Shown piece after piece: positions 25,775-34,755 of a stretch of 64,000 nt of DNA. The stretch lies in the NCBI GenBank assembly GCA_025937835.1, contig JAICQO010000005.1, positions 1-64,000 on the forward strand, read 5' to 3'. Every line of letters starts with the position of its first letter. Position 1 is the stretch's first letter. Both the position numbers and the translations under genes were made by a program. The stretch is from Polyangiaceae bacterium. Its GTDB lineage: Bacteria; Myxococcota_A; Polyangia; Polyangiales; Polyangiaceae. The notes under the pieces are model-generated. The model made no database searches, was not told the origin of the DNA, and saw only the letters and a list, made by a program, of their open reading frames with translations.

Positions 25775-27151
25775 ATGAGGTATCGTTCGCAGGAAGTCGC
25801 CTACTGGTATTTCGCGGTCGCCATGCTGCTGTTCGGTCTGCAGCTCGTGTTCGGTCTGCTCGCCGCCACGAAATACCTCGGGCCGGACCCGCTCTTGTAC
25901 ATTCTGCCCTTCGACGTCGCGAAGGTGATCCACACCAATCTGCTGATCGTGTGGGTTCTGACCGGGTTCATGGGCGCGACGTACTGGATGGTGCCCGACG
26001 AGTCGCGCACGGAGCTCTACAGCGTCAAGCTCGCGTACGCGCAACTCGGGCTGTGGGTGCTGATGGGTGTAACGGCCGTGATCGGCTATTTTTTCCGATA
26101 CGGTACCGGCAACAAGCTGCTCGAGCAGCCGTTGCCGCACAAGATCGCGATCGTGGTCGTGATGTTGATGTTTCTCTACAACATCGGGATGACGATCCGA
26201 AAGTCGGGTCGCTTCACCACCACCGAGGGCGTGTTGCTCGGCGGGTTGGGGCTCGCGGCCGTGCTCTATGTTCCAGCGTTGCTCGAGTTCGAAAACTACT
26301 CGATCTCGATCTTCTACCGCTGGTGGACCATCCACCTCTGGGTGGAGGGCGTGTGGGAAATGATCCAGGGCGGCTTCCTTGCTTACCTGTTAATCAGGCT
26401 CTCGGGCGCCGATCGCGAGGTGATGGAGAAGTGGCTCTACGTGATCGTGGGGTTGGTGTTCATCGCCGGGATCATCGGCACGGCTCACCACTACTATTGG
26501 GTCGGAGTACCGAGCTACTGGCTGCCGATCGGAGGCATCTTCAGCGCGCTGGAGCCGCTAGCGTTGCTCGGCATGGCCGTCTACGCCTACACCGCCATGC
26601 GCCGTGCCGGGTTGTCGCATCCCAACACGCTGGCCTTGCACTGGACGCTCGGTAGCGCCGTATTTACGCTGTTCGGTGCCGGCGTGCTCGGGCTCGCGCA
26701 TACCTGGCCATCCGTCAACAAGTGGACGCACGGAACGCTGATCACGGCCATGCACGGCCACGCCGCCTTCTACGGCGCCTACGCCATGATCGTGATGGCG
26801 ATGATCACGTACGCGCTACCATCGATCACGCCCGGGCGGCGCGAAGGCGGAACGGCCCTGGGCTACTGGGCCTTCTGGTTACAAGTGGGAGGCATGTTCG
26901 GGATGACCATGGCCTTCGCCGCCGCCGGCATCGGCCAAGTCTACCTCGAGCGCATTCTGGGTCTCGGTTACCTCGACGCTCAGCTCAAGATCCAGGTGCA
27001 CTTCCTGATGCTGCTCGCCACTGCCACCGTCTTTTCTACTGGTGTCGGCATGTTCGTGTGGGACTTCTTCCGGTTCCGGCCGAAGTTCGAGCTGGCCGCC
27101 GACGCCGACGATGCGCGTGCAGCGAATGCCATCGCAGCGGGCTCCGCGTAG
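25775..27151 (+). CDS. norB: Nitric oxide reductase catalytic subunit NorB (cNOR type)
   Basis: NorB reduces 2 NO to N2O in the inner membrane. The 458 residues form about twelve helices. All metal ligands are present: His53 (low-spin haem b, VIHTNLLIVW), His187 and Glu191 (HLWVEGVWE), His238-His239 (AHHYYWVG) for FeB, and His327 and His329 (HGHAAFYGAY) for haem b3 and haem b. It lacks the N-terminal quinol-oxidising extension of qNOR, which agrees with the NorC gene upstream. A GTG at 25757 overlapping the norC stop is an alternative start. Confidence 0.95.
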   Translation: MRYRSQEVAYWYFAVAMLLFGLQLVFGLLAATKYLGPDPLLYILPFDVAKVIHTNLLIVWVLTGFMGATYWMVPDESRTELYSVKLAYAQLGLWVLMGVTAVIGYFFRYGTGNKLLEQPLPHKIAIVVVMLMFLYNIGMTIRKSGRFTTTEGVLLGGLGLAAVLYVPALLEFENYSISIFYRWWTIHLWVEGVWEMIQGGFLAYLLIRLSGADREVMEKWLYVIVGLVFIAGIIGTAHHYYWVGVPSYWLPIGGIFSALEPLALLGMAVYAYTAMRRAGLSHPNTLALHWTLGSAVFTLFGAGVLGLAHTWPSVNKWTHGTLITAMHGHAAFYGAYAMIVMAMITYALPSITPGRREGGTALGYWAFWLQVGGMFGMTMAFAAAGIGQVYLERILGLGYLDAQLKIQVHFLMLLATATVFSTGVGMFVWDFFRFRPKFELAADADDARAANAIAAGSA

Positions 27152-27153
27152 GT

Positions 27154-27963
27154 ATGGAGGGCGTCCCCGCGCGCTTGCACGCGCCGGCCGACGAACCTTT
27201 CTACCTGCCCGTCGGGGGCGAGGTAGCCCTGTTCGAACAGTGTCACGCGGGCGAGCTGGCCGTGATGTTGAAAGGGCCCACCGGCTGCGGCAAGACGCGC
27301 TTCGTCGAGTACATGGCGTGGCGTTTGAAGCGGCCACTCGTCAGCGTCGCCTGCCATGACGATCTGTCCGCGAGCGATCTCGTCGGCCGTTACCTGATCC
27401 ACCACGACAGCACCGCCTGGCACGACGGGCCCCTGACCCGCGCCGCGCGTGAGGGGGCCATTTGCTACTTGGACGAGGTGGTCGAGGCGCGCGCAGACAC
27501 CGTGGTCGTGTTGCACTCGCTCACCGACCACCGCCGGCTGCTGCCGATAGACAAGACTGGCGAGCTCCTGCGTGCAGCGCCCGGCTTCATGCTGGTGGTC
27601 TCGTACAATCCCGGCTATCAGCGGGTGCTGAAGGATCTGAAACCGAGCACGCGCCAGCGCTTCGTGGCCCTGGAGTTCGACTTTCCCGCGCCGGACGTCG
27701 AGGCACGGATCATCGAACGCGAGAGCGGCGTGGGTCACGCGGACGCGGTCGCCCTGGTCGGTCTGGCCAGGCGGCTGCGGGAGCTTCAGGACCGAGGCCT
27801 GGCCGAGGTGCCCAGCACGCGCTTGCTCGTCGCGGCCGCTCGGCTGTCGGTGTCCGGGATCGACTTGCGCACGGCCTGCGCGGCTGCCCTCGTGGCCCCA
27901 CTGTCGGACGAACCTTCGCTGGTCTGGGCGATGCGCGACCTCGTCAACGCTACGTTCGTCTGA
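27154..27963 (+). CDS. norQ: NorQ, MoxR-type AAA+ ATPase for NO reductase activation
   Basis: The 269-residue AAA+ protein belongs to the NorQ/NirQ/CbbQ group. Walker A is GPTGCGKT (41-48), Walker B is ICYLDEVVEA, and sensor-type residues are in SYNPGYQ. With NorD it acts as a chaperone that inserts the non-haem iron into NorB. It begins two bases after the norB stop. The arginine-finger region STRQRFVALEFDFP is present. Confidence 0.93.
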   Translation: MEGVPARLHAPADEPFYLPVGGEVALFEQCHAGELAVMLKGPTGCGKTRFVEYMAWRLKRPLVSVACHDDLSASDLVGRYLIHHDSTAWHDGPLTRAAREGAICYLDEVVEARADTVVVLHSLTDHRRLLPIDKTGELLRAAPGFMLVVSYNPGYQRVLKDLKPSTRQRFVALEFDFPAPDVEARIIERESGVGHADAVALVGLARRLRELQDRGLAEVPSTRLLVAAARLSVSGIDLRTACAAALVAPLSDEPSLVWAMRDLVNATFV

Positions 27964-27989
27964 GCGACGTCGCCCGCGCGGAGTCAGGC

Positions 27990-29975
27990 ATGGCCGAAGC
28001 CGAGGACGTGATCGTCGATGCCGCCCGTCACGCGACGGAGTACCTCCAGAGCGTCTGGAGCCGGAGGCGCGGCGGACAAGGCAGCACTGAGCCAGGTCTG
28101 GTCGAGCACGCACCACGCCTGTCGTTCCTGCTTCGGGCGCTCCATGCAAGGGACTGGTCCCTGCGTGCGGCGCAGGTTCCCGCGCCGACCACCGCGCTCG
28201 CCCGCGTGTTCGCGCGCGGGCAGAGGCCGTGGGCCACCCTTGCGGTGCCGAGCGGCGCGGAGACCACCCTCTGGTTGCCGTCGCGGCTGGCCGGGCTGAC
28301 CGGGGAGCGCGCCGCGGAAATTTATCGCGCGATGGCCGTCCAACAAGCGACGCGCGCGCACTTACGCACGGCCGATCTGCGCGAGCGCTTGCCGAGCGCG
28401 CTCTCCCGGGAAATGTACCTGGTCCTCGAGGCCGAGTCGGCAGACGCCGCGCTCGGGCGCTCGCTGCCGGGCTTGGTCCCGGCGCTCTCCGCGCTGCGCG
28501 ATGAAGCGCTGCTCCGCCGCCCGCCGGTCGCCGAGTTTGCAGCGAGACGGGTGCCACTCGAGAGCTGGTACTCGAGTCGCGCTCAGGGCGTCGAGCGCGC
28601 CACGCCGTTCGAGCTCGAGGCGCTGGTCGACGCCGCCCGGAGGCTCGCCGAGGCAAACCCGCAAGCTTCTGCCGCAGTGCCGTTGTTCAAGGACTGGTGG
28701 ACGGGCGACTGGCCGTCGCGCGAGTCGTTCGGCTCGTCGTTGTTCCGCGGGGACGCGGCCACGGGTGTTGCGCCCGACGCTCGCAGCGCCCGCCTCGCGC
28801 GCCGCCCCAAAGTCCGGGAGCCCGAGCCCGGCGAGGACGACGCCGAACCCGGCGCGTTCATGATTCAGACTGCGCAGCCGCACGAGCACGCCGAGGACCC
28901 GATGGGCGCGCAGCGTCCGACGGATCGCGACGCCGACAGCGCCGCCGAGGGACACGCCGAATCCGTCGCCGAGCTCGCGGAGGCGCGGCTCGTGCGGAGC
29001 CCGCAGCCTGCTCACGAAGTCCTGCTATCCGACGACGCCCCGCCCCGTGCGCCAGAACCGCAGCGGACCCAGAGCGACGGCGCGGCCGGCGCGATCCGAT
29101 ATCCAGAGTGGGACTACCGGCGCAACGCCTACCGCGACGGCGCAGTCACGGTCTGGCGATCGCTCGCGGCGCCGGGCCCGGACGCCTGGGTAGCGCGAAC
29201 CCTGGCGGCCCAGCGCGCGATGCACGTGCATGTCCGGCGCCAGTTCGAAATGTTGCGAGCCCGGCGCGTGACCTTGCACCGCCAGGAAGACGGCGATGAG
29301 CTCGACATCGACGCTTGCGTCGAGGCCTGGAGCGATCTGCGCGGCGGCGCCGCCATGCCGCAGAAACTCTACCAGCGAAGCGGCGTTGCCCGACGCGACG
29401 CCGCAATCCTCGTGCTCATCGACATCAGCGGCTCGACGGACGGATGGCTCGCCGGCAACCGGCGCATCATCGACGTGGAGCGCGAGGCGCTGCTGGCGCT
29501 TTCCTTCGCCCTCGACGGCCTCGCGCAACCTTACGCGATCGTGGCCTTTTCCGGCGAAGGGCCGCATCAGGTCGTCGCTCGCGACGTCAAGCGCTTCGAC
29601 GAACCTCACAGCGAAGCGGTCGCGCTGAGAATCGCCGGGCTCGAGCCGGAGCGCTACACCCGCGCGGGCGCCGCGCTTCGCCACGCCGCGACCCTGCTAG
29701 CCGAGCAAACCGCGCGGCATCGCCTGCTCCTGCTACTATCTGACGGCAAGCCGAACGACTGCGACGAATACGAAGGGCGCTACGGCGTCGAAGACCTGCG
29801 GCAAGCCGTGTTGGAAACCCGCCAGGCCGGGCTTTCCACCTACTGCCTCACCGTCGACCGCCAAGCGGCCGCTTACCTGCCGCGGGTCTTCGGCACGCAC
29901 CAGTATGCGCTCCTGCAGCAGCCCGAACGCCTCCCAGTCGTTTTGCTGGACTGGATGCGCCGCTTGCTCAGATAG
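27990..29975 (+). CDS. norD: NorD, VWA-domain partner of NorQ
   Basis: The 661-residue cytoplasmic protein ends in a von Willebrand A domain (about 470-661) with the MIDAS motif DISGST, a Thr-containing loop TRAGAALRHA and LLLLSDGKPND. The N-terminal half is helical, and the middle (about 270-360) is a low-complexity acidic/Pro linker. NorD recruits NorQ to NorB. The frame runs far upstream, but the ATG at 27990, 27 bases after the norQ stop, is the sensible start. Confidence 0.92.
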   Translation: MAEAEDVIVDAARHATEYLQSVWSRRRGGQGSTEPGLVEHAPRLSFLLRALHARDWSLRAAQVPAPTTALARVFARGQRPWATLAVPSGAETTLWLPSRLAGLTGERAAEIYRAMAVQQATRAHLRTADLRERLPSALSREMYLVLEAESADAALGRSLPGLVPALSALRDEALLRRPPVAEFAARRVPLESWYSSRAQGVERATPFELEALVDAARRLAEANPQASAAVPLFKDWWTGDWPSRESFGSSLFRGDAATGVAPDARSARLARRPKVREPEPGEDDAEPGAFMIQTAQPHEHAEDPMGAQRPTDRDADSAAEGHAESVAELAEARLVRSPQPAHEVLLSDDAPPRAPEPQRTQSDGAAGAIRYPEWDYRRNAYRDGAVTVWRSLAAPGPDAWVARTLAAQRAMHVHVRRQFEMLRARRVTLHRQEDGDELDIDACVEAWSDLRGGAAMPQKLYQRSGVARRDAAILVLIDISGSTDGWLAGNRRIIDVEREALLALSFALDGLAQPYAIVAFSGEGPHQVVARDVKRFDEPHSEAVALRIAGLEPERYTRAGAALRHAATLLAEQTARHRLLLLLSDGKPNDCDEYEGRYGVEDLRQAVLETRQAGLSTYCLTVDRQAAAYLPRVFGTHQYALLQQPERLPVVLLDWMRRLLR

Positions 29976-30115
29976 GCTGCGAGCGCGCGCTCGACTGCCG
30001 GTGCAAACGGCGCGCTGGCAGCGTCCCTGGCGCAAATCTCGCGCTGACGCCGCGGGTGCACCGCGCCGCATTTGCTGAACGACGACCCGGGCACGAGCGT
30101 TGCACGGTTCGCGGC

Positions 30116-31243
30116 GTGTCTGCCGCAAGTACCAGCTCCGCGCCGGGGAAGTTCGACGCACGACCGTTTCTCGCGATCTGGGAGACGACGCAAGCGTGCG
30201 ACCTGATCTGCAAACACTGCCGCGCCTGCGCGCAGGCGGCTCGCAACCCTCAGGAGTTAACGACTGAAGAGGGTAAAGGCCTGCTCGATCAGTTCGCGAG
30301 CGGCGGCGTGCCGCTGGTCGTCTTGACGGGCGGCGATCCGGCAAAGCGACCCGACCTGCTGGAGCTCGTCGAGCATGGAATCCGAGCGGGGCTCAACCTC
30401 GGACTGACGCCGTCTGCGACGCCGCTCGTGACGGATGCACTGGTCGCCGAGCTTGCCGCCCTGGGCTTGTCGCGCCTCGCCATCAGCATCGACGGACCGA
30501 CGCCCGCGGTTCACGACGATTTTCGGGGCGTCGATGGCAGCTTCGCGGAAGCGCGGCGCATCCTCGCGGCCGCCAGACGCGCCGGGCTCGCCACCCAGGC
30601 GAACACCACCATTCACGCGGGCAACATCGGCCAGCTCTCGGCGATGGCCGCGCTCGTCGAAGAGCTCGGAGCGCGGTTGTGGAGCGTCTTCTACGTCGTT
30701 CCGACCGGTCGCGCCCAGGCTGACATGCTCCCGGACGCCGATTCGGTAGAAGCCTCGTTGCAAGAGCTCGCGCAGATCGCGGCGCGGGTGCGCTTCGGGG
30801 TGAAGACCACTGCCGCCCCCCATTACCGCAGGGTCCTGGCTCAGCGCGCCAAGCGCGGCGACGGGCGGATCCAGCACGGCACGTACGGCGCCACGGCCAT
30901 TCGCATCAATGACGGCCGCGGTTTCGTCTTCGTCTCGCATCAGGGAGAGATTTTCCCGAGTGGTTTTTTACCTGTGGCTTGCGGCAACGTGCGCAATGAC
31001 CCGGTGCTGGACGTCTATCGAAACCATCCCGTCTTCACGGCGCTTCGGGACACGGAGCGGCTGCGCGGGAAATGCGGAGCCTGCGAGTACCGGAACCTGT
31101 GCGGCGGGTCTCGCGCGCGCGCCTACGCGTTGACCAACGATTATCTGCGATCCGACGAGCTCTGCTCGTACGTTCCGCCCGGATACACCGGGCCGCTGGG
31201 GCTCGAACGCGAGCCGCTGAGGCTGAGGCTCGTCGAGACCTAG
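30116..31243 (+). CDS. Radical SAM/SPASM protein related to haem-modifying NirJ/AhbD enzymes
   Basis: The radical SAM motif is CDLICKHC near residue 30 of a 375-residue protein. A C-terminal SPASM-like cluster has Cys in GKCGACEYRNLCGG and DELCSY, fitting extra 4Fe-4S centres. The closest families I know handle haem d1 or haem b side chains (NirJ, AhbC/D). Location after norD supports a haem-related or nitrogen-oxide role, but no nirS or haem d1 genes are visible. GTG 30116 is chosen because the family starts close before RPFLAIWETTQAC; GTG 30056 is an alternative. Confidence 0.8.
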   Translation: MSAASTSSAPGKFDARPFLAIWETTQACDLICKHCRACAQAARNPQELTTEEGKGLLDQFASGGVPLVVLTGGDPAKRPDLLELVEHGIRAGLNLGLTPSATPLVTDALVAELAALGLSRLAISIDGPTPAVHDDFRGVDGSFAEARRILAAARRAGLATQANTTIHAGNIGQLSAMAALVEELGARLWSVFYVVPTGRAQADMLPDADSVEASLQELAQIAARVRFGVKTTAAPHYRRVLAQRAKRGDGRIQHGTYGATAIRINDGRGFVFVSHQGEIFPSGFLPVACGNVRNDPVLDVYRNHPVFTALRDTERLRGKCGACEYRNLCGGSRARAYALTNDYLRSDELCSYVPPGYTGPLGLEREPLRLRLVET

Positions 31244-31472
31244 CCGGCGCGGCGCGGCGCGGCGCGGCTCGCGCATGGCGTCGGCGATGATCGGAGCACA
31301 GAACCCCGAGGCTGAGCTCGCAGGCCGCGGCTGAGCGCCGAAGTTGGCGGGAGCGCAAAGCTTGCGTCCGCCTGCCCCGACGCGCGCGTGGATTGCACCA
31401 TCGATCCGCCGCGCGACGGATTCGAGCCAACGAGGCCGGGAACGGATTCTGCACACCCAGGCTCGATGAGCA
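31244..31472. other. Intergenic region with short GGCGC repeat
   Basis: GGCGC is repeated four times at 31246-31265 directly after the radical SAM stop. The rest shows no gene, hairpin terminator or RNA. It precedes the decayed regulator. Confidence 0.45.
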
Positions 31473-32013
31473 TTGTTCGCCTGGCGCGCCGGAGACACCG
31501 CACGAAACATCACAGTGGTTCGAAGCGGCCTGATCAAGCCCTCGCGGCTCTCCGGCAACGGCCGCATGAACCTGTGCGGCTTATTCGGAGCGCCGGAATC
31601 AATCGGGGATCTCGTGATGCTGCGCGGCGCGCCCTACCCAGTCAACGCAATCGTCGCGACCGATTCCGCCTGCCTCGTGGCCTTGCCGCGGCAGCTCGTG
31701 CTCGCCGCTATCGCAGAACGCCCTGAGTTCGTCGAGTCCCTGACCTCGAGCATTACCCCACCCCTGAACGGTTACGCGTTCACCATCATCTCTCCCACGT
31801 CCTCATCGAGCGCCGCCTCGCCCGCCGCATCTGCAACGCAAGCGGTTCGTGCGCCAATTCGACGAGGTGGATCGAATTCTCACTGATCTCGCGTCCGAGC
31901 GGCTCGAGCCGATATCGAAACTGCTCGGCCACTCGACGGTGGCGGCGAAGCGCGACGCGATTGCGACCGCACCGTGCAGCCGATTCTTCGATTCGCTCTT
32001 GACAGCTTTTTGA
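31473..32013 (+). pseudogene. Decayed Crp/Fnr-family regulator
   Basis: Bases 31473-31788 encode a recognisable cyclic-nucleotide-binding-like beta-roll (FAWRAGDTARNITVVRSGLI, then LFGAPESIGDLVMLRGAPYP). A TGA sits just upstream in frame (31467), removing the normal N-terminal 25-30 residues. At about 31785 similarity moves to another frame (SHVLIERRLARRIC), the region before the HTH. From about 31828 a third frame reads to a stop at 32011-32013 (ERLEPISKLLGHSTVAAKR). At least two frameshifts and a lost start mean no functional regulator. Fnr/Dnr proteins often control nor genes, so this may be the former local regulator. Confidence 0.6.
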
Positions 32014-32184
32014 GCGCACGGGCGTTGCTGGTCGCCGCTCAGGTATTCATCGGCCTACGCACGCGTTGTGCGCCCGTTCTCGGAGCGTTTGCAGGGCGCA
32101 ATGACTTCGATGCCGTTCGTCGCTGCAATCGCGCATCCGTGCTCGAATACGGGGCTCCGAAATCACGGGTGTACAGTGTCATTC

Positions 32185-33378
32185 ATGAATGCTGTTGAAT
32201 CGGTGTGTTCAGGCTTGGTCCCTACTGAGCTTTCCGACGGCGATTTGCTCGCCGCCACGCGACGGCTCGTTGGTCGCTCGAATCAGCTCCTGGCAAGCCT
32301 GCTTGCGCACCTCGGAGAGGTGGAGGCGCGCGGCATTCACCGCAACCGTGCCTGCGCGAGCCTTTATACCTATTGCATTTACGAGCTTCGGTTCTCGGAA
32401 GACGAAGCGTTCCGTCGGGTCTCTGCAGCGCGGCTCGTGCGGCGCTTTCCGGCGCTCCTGGATGCCGTCTCCGCGGGCGAGCTCCATCTTACGGGTTTGT
32501 TGATGCTCGGCCCGCACCTCACCGCCGAGAATCTGGCTGAAGTGCTGGCGCGCGCGAAGCATCGGACCAAGAAGGAAATCGTCCGTCTCGTCCGGCAGCT
32601 CGATCCGCTGCCCCATGTCCCGCCGCGCATCGAGCCGCTCGGGCCCGAGCCTCCTCAGCTTGTCCCTCCTTCGCCGTGCTGGGAGCAGTTCGCGAGCTCG
32701 CTGAATCCAGTCCGCGAATTGGAGCCGGGCGAGCGGCCGCGCGACTGGGCGGAGCCAATGGACGGGACCGAGCAGACGGAGAACGCGCCCGCCAACGACG
32801 GGACCGAAGTGCCGCTGAACCCCCCCGCGCCGGCGCGGGTCGATCCTCAGCGGTACCGGGTGCAGTTCGAGGCGGGGGACGAGTACGTGGAGCTCGTCGA
32901 GAGAGCGAAAGCTCTGCTGTCTCACGCCGCCCCCGGCACCAGCCTCGTAGAGCTGCACCTCTGCGCAATGCGGTCGCTGGTCGCCGAGCTAGAGCGCCAG
33001 AAATACGCCGTCACCCCCCGACCGCGACCGGCCGCCGCCAGCAAGACAGCCACCGAGACGAAGCTCGAGCGCGCACCCGGAGTTCCGCGCCAGCGCGGAA
33101 GACACGTTCCCAACGCGATCCGCCGCGCCGTTTTCGTGCGCGACGCTGGGCGCTGCACTTACAGGGCCGAATCGGGGGAACGCTGTCGTGAAACCTCGCG
33201 TCTCGAGCTGCACCACACGAAAGCGTTCGCGCGAGGTGGCGAGCATCGGCTGGAAAACGTAACTCTGCGCTGCCGCGCCCACAACGCCTTGGCCGCAGAA
33301 GAGGATTTCGGAAGAGGTTTCATGGCCAGGGCCAGCGACTCGAGCTCGCACGAGCCATGGGCCAACGGTGACTCTTGA
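32185..33378 (+). CDS. HNH endonuclease domain protein
   Basis: The 397-residue protein has a helical N-terminal domain (1-170, DUF222-like layout), a Pro-rich middle, and a C-terminal HNH domain: Cys in RCTYRAESGERC, then LELHHTKAFARGG and ENVTLRCRAHN, with the His-His, Asn and His residues in place. ATG 32185 is preferred over upstream in-frame starts. Such proteins are multicopy in myxobacteria and actinobacteria and are suspected mobile or defence-related nucleases; the target is unknown. It lies beside a decayed regulator. Confidence 0.8.
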   Translation: MNAVESVCSGLVPTELSDGDLLAATRRLVGRSNQLLASLLAHLGEVEARGIHRNRACASLYTYCIYELRFSEDEAFRRVSAARLVRRFPALLDAVSAGELHLTGLLMLGPHLTAENLAEVLARAKHRTKKEIVRLVRQLDPLPHVPPRIEPLGPEPPQLVPPSPCWEQFASSLNPVRELEPGERPRDWAEPMDGTEQTENAPANDGTEVPLNPPAPARVDPQRYRVQFEAGDEYVELVERAKALLSHAAPGTSLVELHLCAMRSLVAELERQKYAVTPRPRPAAASKTATETKLERAPGVPRQRGRHVPNAIRRAVFVRDAGRCTYRAESGERCRETSRLELHHTKAFARGGEHRLENVTLRCRAHNALAAEEDFGRGFMARASDSSSHEPWANGDS

Positions 33379-33492
33379 TCCCCGTCACCTGTCGAAGTTT
33401 CCGGAGTTTGCTTGCCAAGGTTTACCAGGCGGTGGCCGCCAATAGCACGAGCCCGGATTCGCCAGCGCGCCTCCCCGGGTCGCGCTCAGCCT

Positions 33493-34359
33493 TCACCCCG
33501 CCCGCCGCTTCGTCACCCTGCGCGTCACGGCGGCGCAGGCTGCGAGCACGAACGCCGCTAGTTGAAAGCTGCCGCCGCGACGGCGCGTGCCGAGGGTGCA
33601 GGCGCCGGACTCGCTGTTGACGCGGATCGGCTCGGTGCGGGGGCTTTCGTTGCCGGCGGCGTCGAGGGTGGTGACGGTGAGCCACGCCTCGGAGTCGGAC
33701 CACTTGTCGTCGAGTAGGGTCCAGAGGGCGGGGTCGCCGAACTCGGACACTTGGAGCAGGATTTCGGGGACGGGCGCGGTGGCGGCTTTGGTTTTGGAGG
33801 TGGCGAGGTAGACGGCGTAGACGAGCGCGAGGGATGGGACGTGATCGTCGGTGGCGGGTTCGATGGCGACGCGGAGCTCGGTGTATTCGCCGCAGCTGCT
33901 GGTGCCGCAGCCATCGTCGTTGAATTCGATGGAGCCGCTCAGGACCTTGGGTGCGGTCGGGGCTTGGTCGTCTACGTAGTCACCGATGACCAGGCCGGCC
34001 GCGAGGGCGCCTGCGGGTGCGGGCTCGGTCAGGACGTAGAGATGTCCGCGCCGGGAGCGGCCCATCGGGTACTCGCCGAGCTGCTCCACTTGGAGGCTGA
34101 GGGGGTTGCCGTCTTCGTCTTGAGCCTCGAGAAAGGGTGCGCCGATCTCGTCTACGGCGGGTCCCTCGAGCAGGAAGGCCAGGTTCTGCGGGAGCTCGAA
34201 GTCGTCGAGCTCGTCGTCGCTGCGCACCACGACGAGCGCGCCGGATGCGGAAATCGACGACTCCGCGAACTCGCAGGCCGAGGCTTCCCGCGTGGGGAGC
34301 ATCGACGCCGCTGAAAGCAGGCAAACCGAGAACAGAAAGCTCGACCCTCTCGCGACCAT
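33493..34359 (-). CDS. Secreted protein with MYXO-CTERM-like tail
   Basis: The ATG at 34359 (a second at 34362) follows GGAGGT at 34367-34372 on the minus strand. The 288-residue product has a signal peptide (SSFLFSVCLLSAASMLPTREASA) of which the hydrophobic part spans about residues 6-20. A beta-rich region follows, with a probable fibronectin-type segment near the end (WLTVTTLDAAGNESP). The tail has a Cys, a hydrophobic segment (FQLAAFVLAACAAV) and TRRVTKRR. Surface display is inferred. Function is unknown. Confidence 0.75.
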   Translation of the reverse strand: MVARGSSFLFSVCLLSAASMLPTREASACEFAESSISASGALVVVRSDDELDDFELPQNLAFLLEGPAVDEIGAPFLEAQDEDGNPLSLQVEQLGEYPMGRSRRGHLYVLTEPAPAGALAAGLVIGDYVDDQAPTAPKVLSGSIEFNDDGCGTSSCGEYTELRVAIEPATDDHVPSLALVYAVYLATSKTKAATAPVPEILLQVSEFGDPALWTLLDDKWSDSEAWLTVTTLDAAGNESPRTEPIRVNSESGACTLGTRRRGGSFQLAAFVLAACAAVTRRVTKRRAG

Positions 34360-34755
34360 CATCACCACCTCCGGCACTAGGAATACACCATCGGAACGGA
34401 TCTTGCCCACGCGATCTCGATGCTGCACGCTCAAGGACCGCGTCCTTCGGAGATCCCGCAACCGCCGCCGCAGCCGGAGCACGAGCCCCCGGCGAAAGAC
34501 CCGCCGCCCCGAGAGCCTCCGGTGGAGGAGCCGCCGCCCCCCAAGCCGCCGGGGCCGGAGCCGCCGCCCGCCGGTGATCCGCCCGAAAAGCATCCGCCGA
34601 CTGGCGATCCGCCGCGCGAACCGCCCGTTCGAACCGCGGTTCGGTGACTTGCCGGGGCGTGGCGCGAATGCGCGAGCGTGCGCGAGCGCCGTGCTGGGCA
34701 GCGCACCCTGAAAAATAGCTGGCCGGATTTCTGTGCCTCGAGGGTCCACGGGGGC
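34360..34755. repeat. Divergent intergenic region with Pro-pentad-encoding repeat
   Basis: This 396-base gap separates divergent surface-protein genes. Bases 34470-34630 are an imperfect 15-base periodic run. Read on the plus strand inside the small frame 34420-34647, it encodes units ending in Asp/Glu/Lys-Pro-Pro; on the minus strand it is Gly-rich. No ribosome site precedes the frame. It may be a small Pro-rich gene or gene debris. Confidence 0.35.

Noticed and set aside
31390-31450. Possible tRNA 3' half on the minus strand (GGCTCGAATCC)
   Set aside because: No matching T-stem, anticodon arm or acceptor stem can be folded around it.
31828-32013. Tyrosine-recombinase-like tail (ISKLLGHSTVAAKR) suggesting a decayed integrase
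   Set aside because: The motif resembles the LGHSS box of integrases, but the catalytic Arg and Tyr are not seen and the piece is as easily the end of the decayed Crp/Fnr gene.
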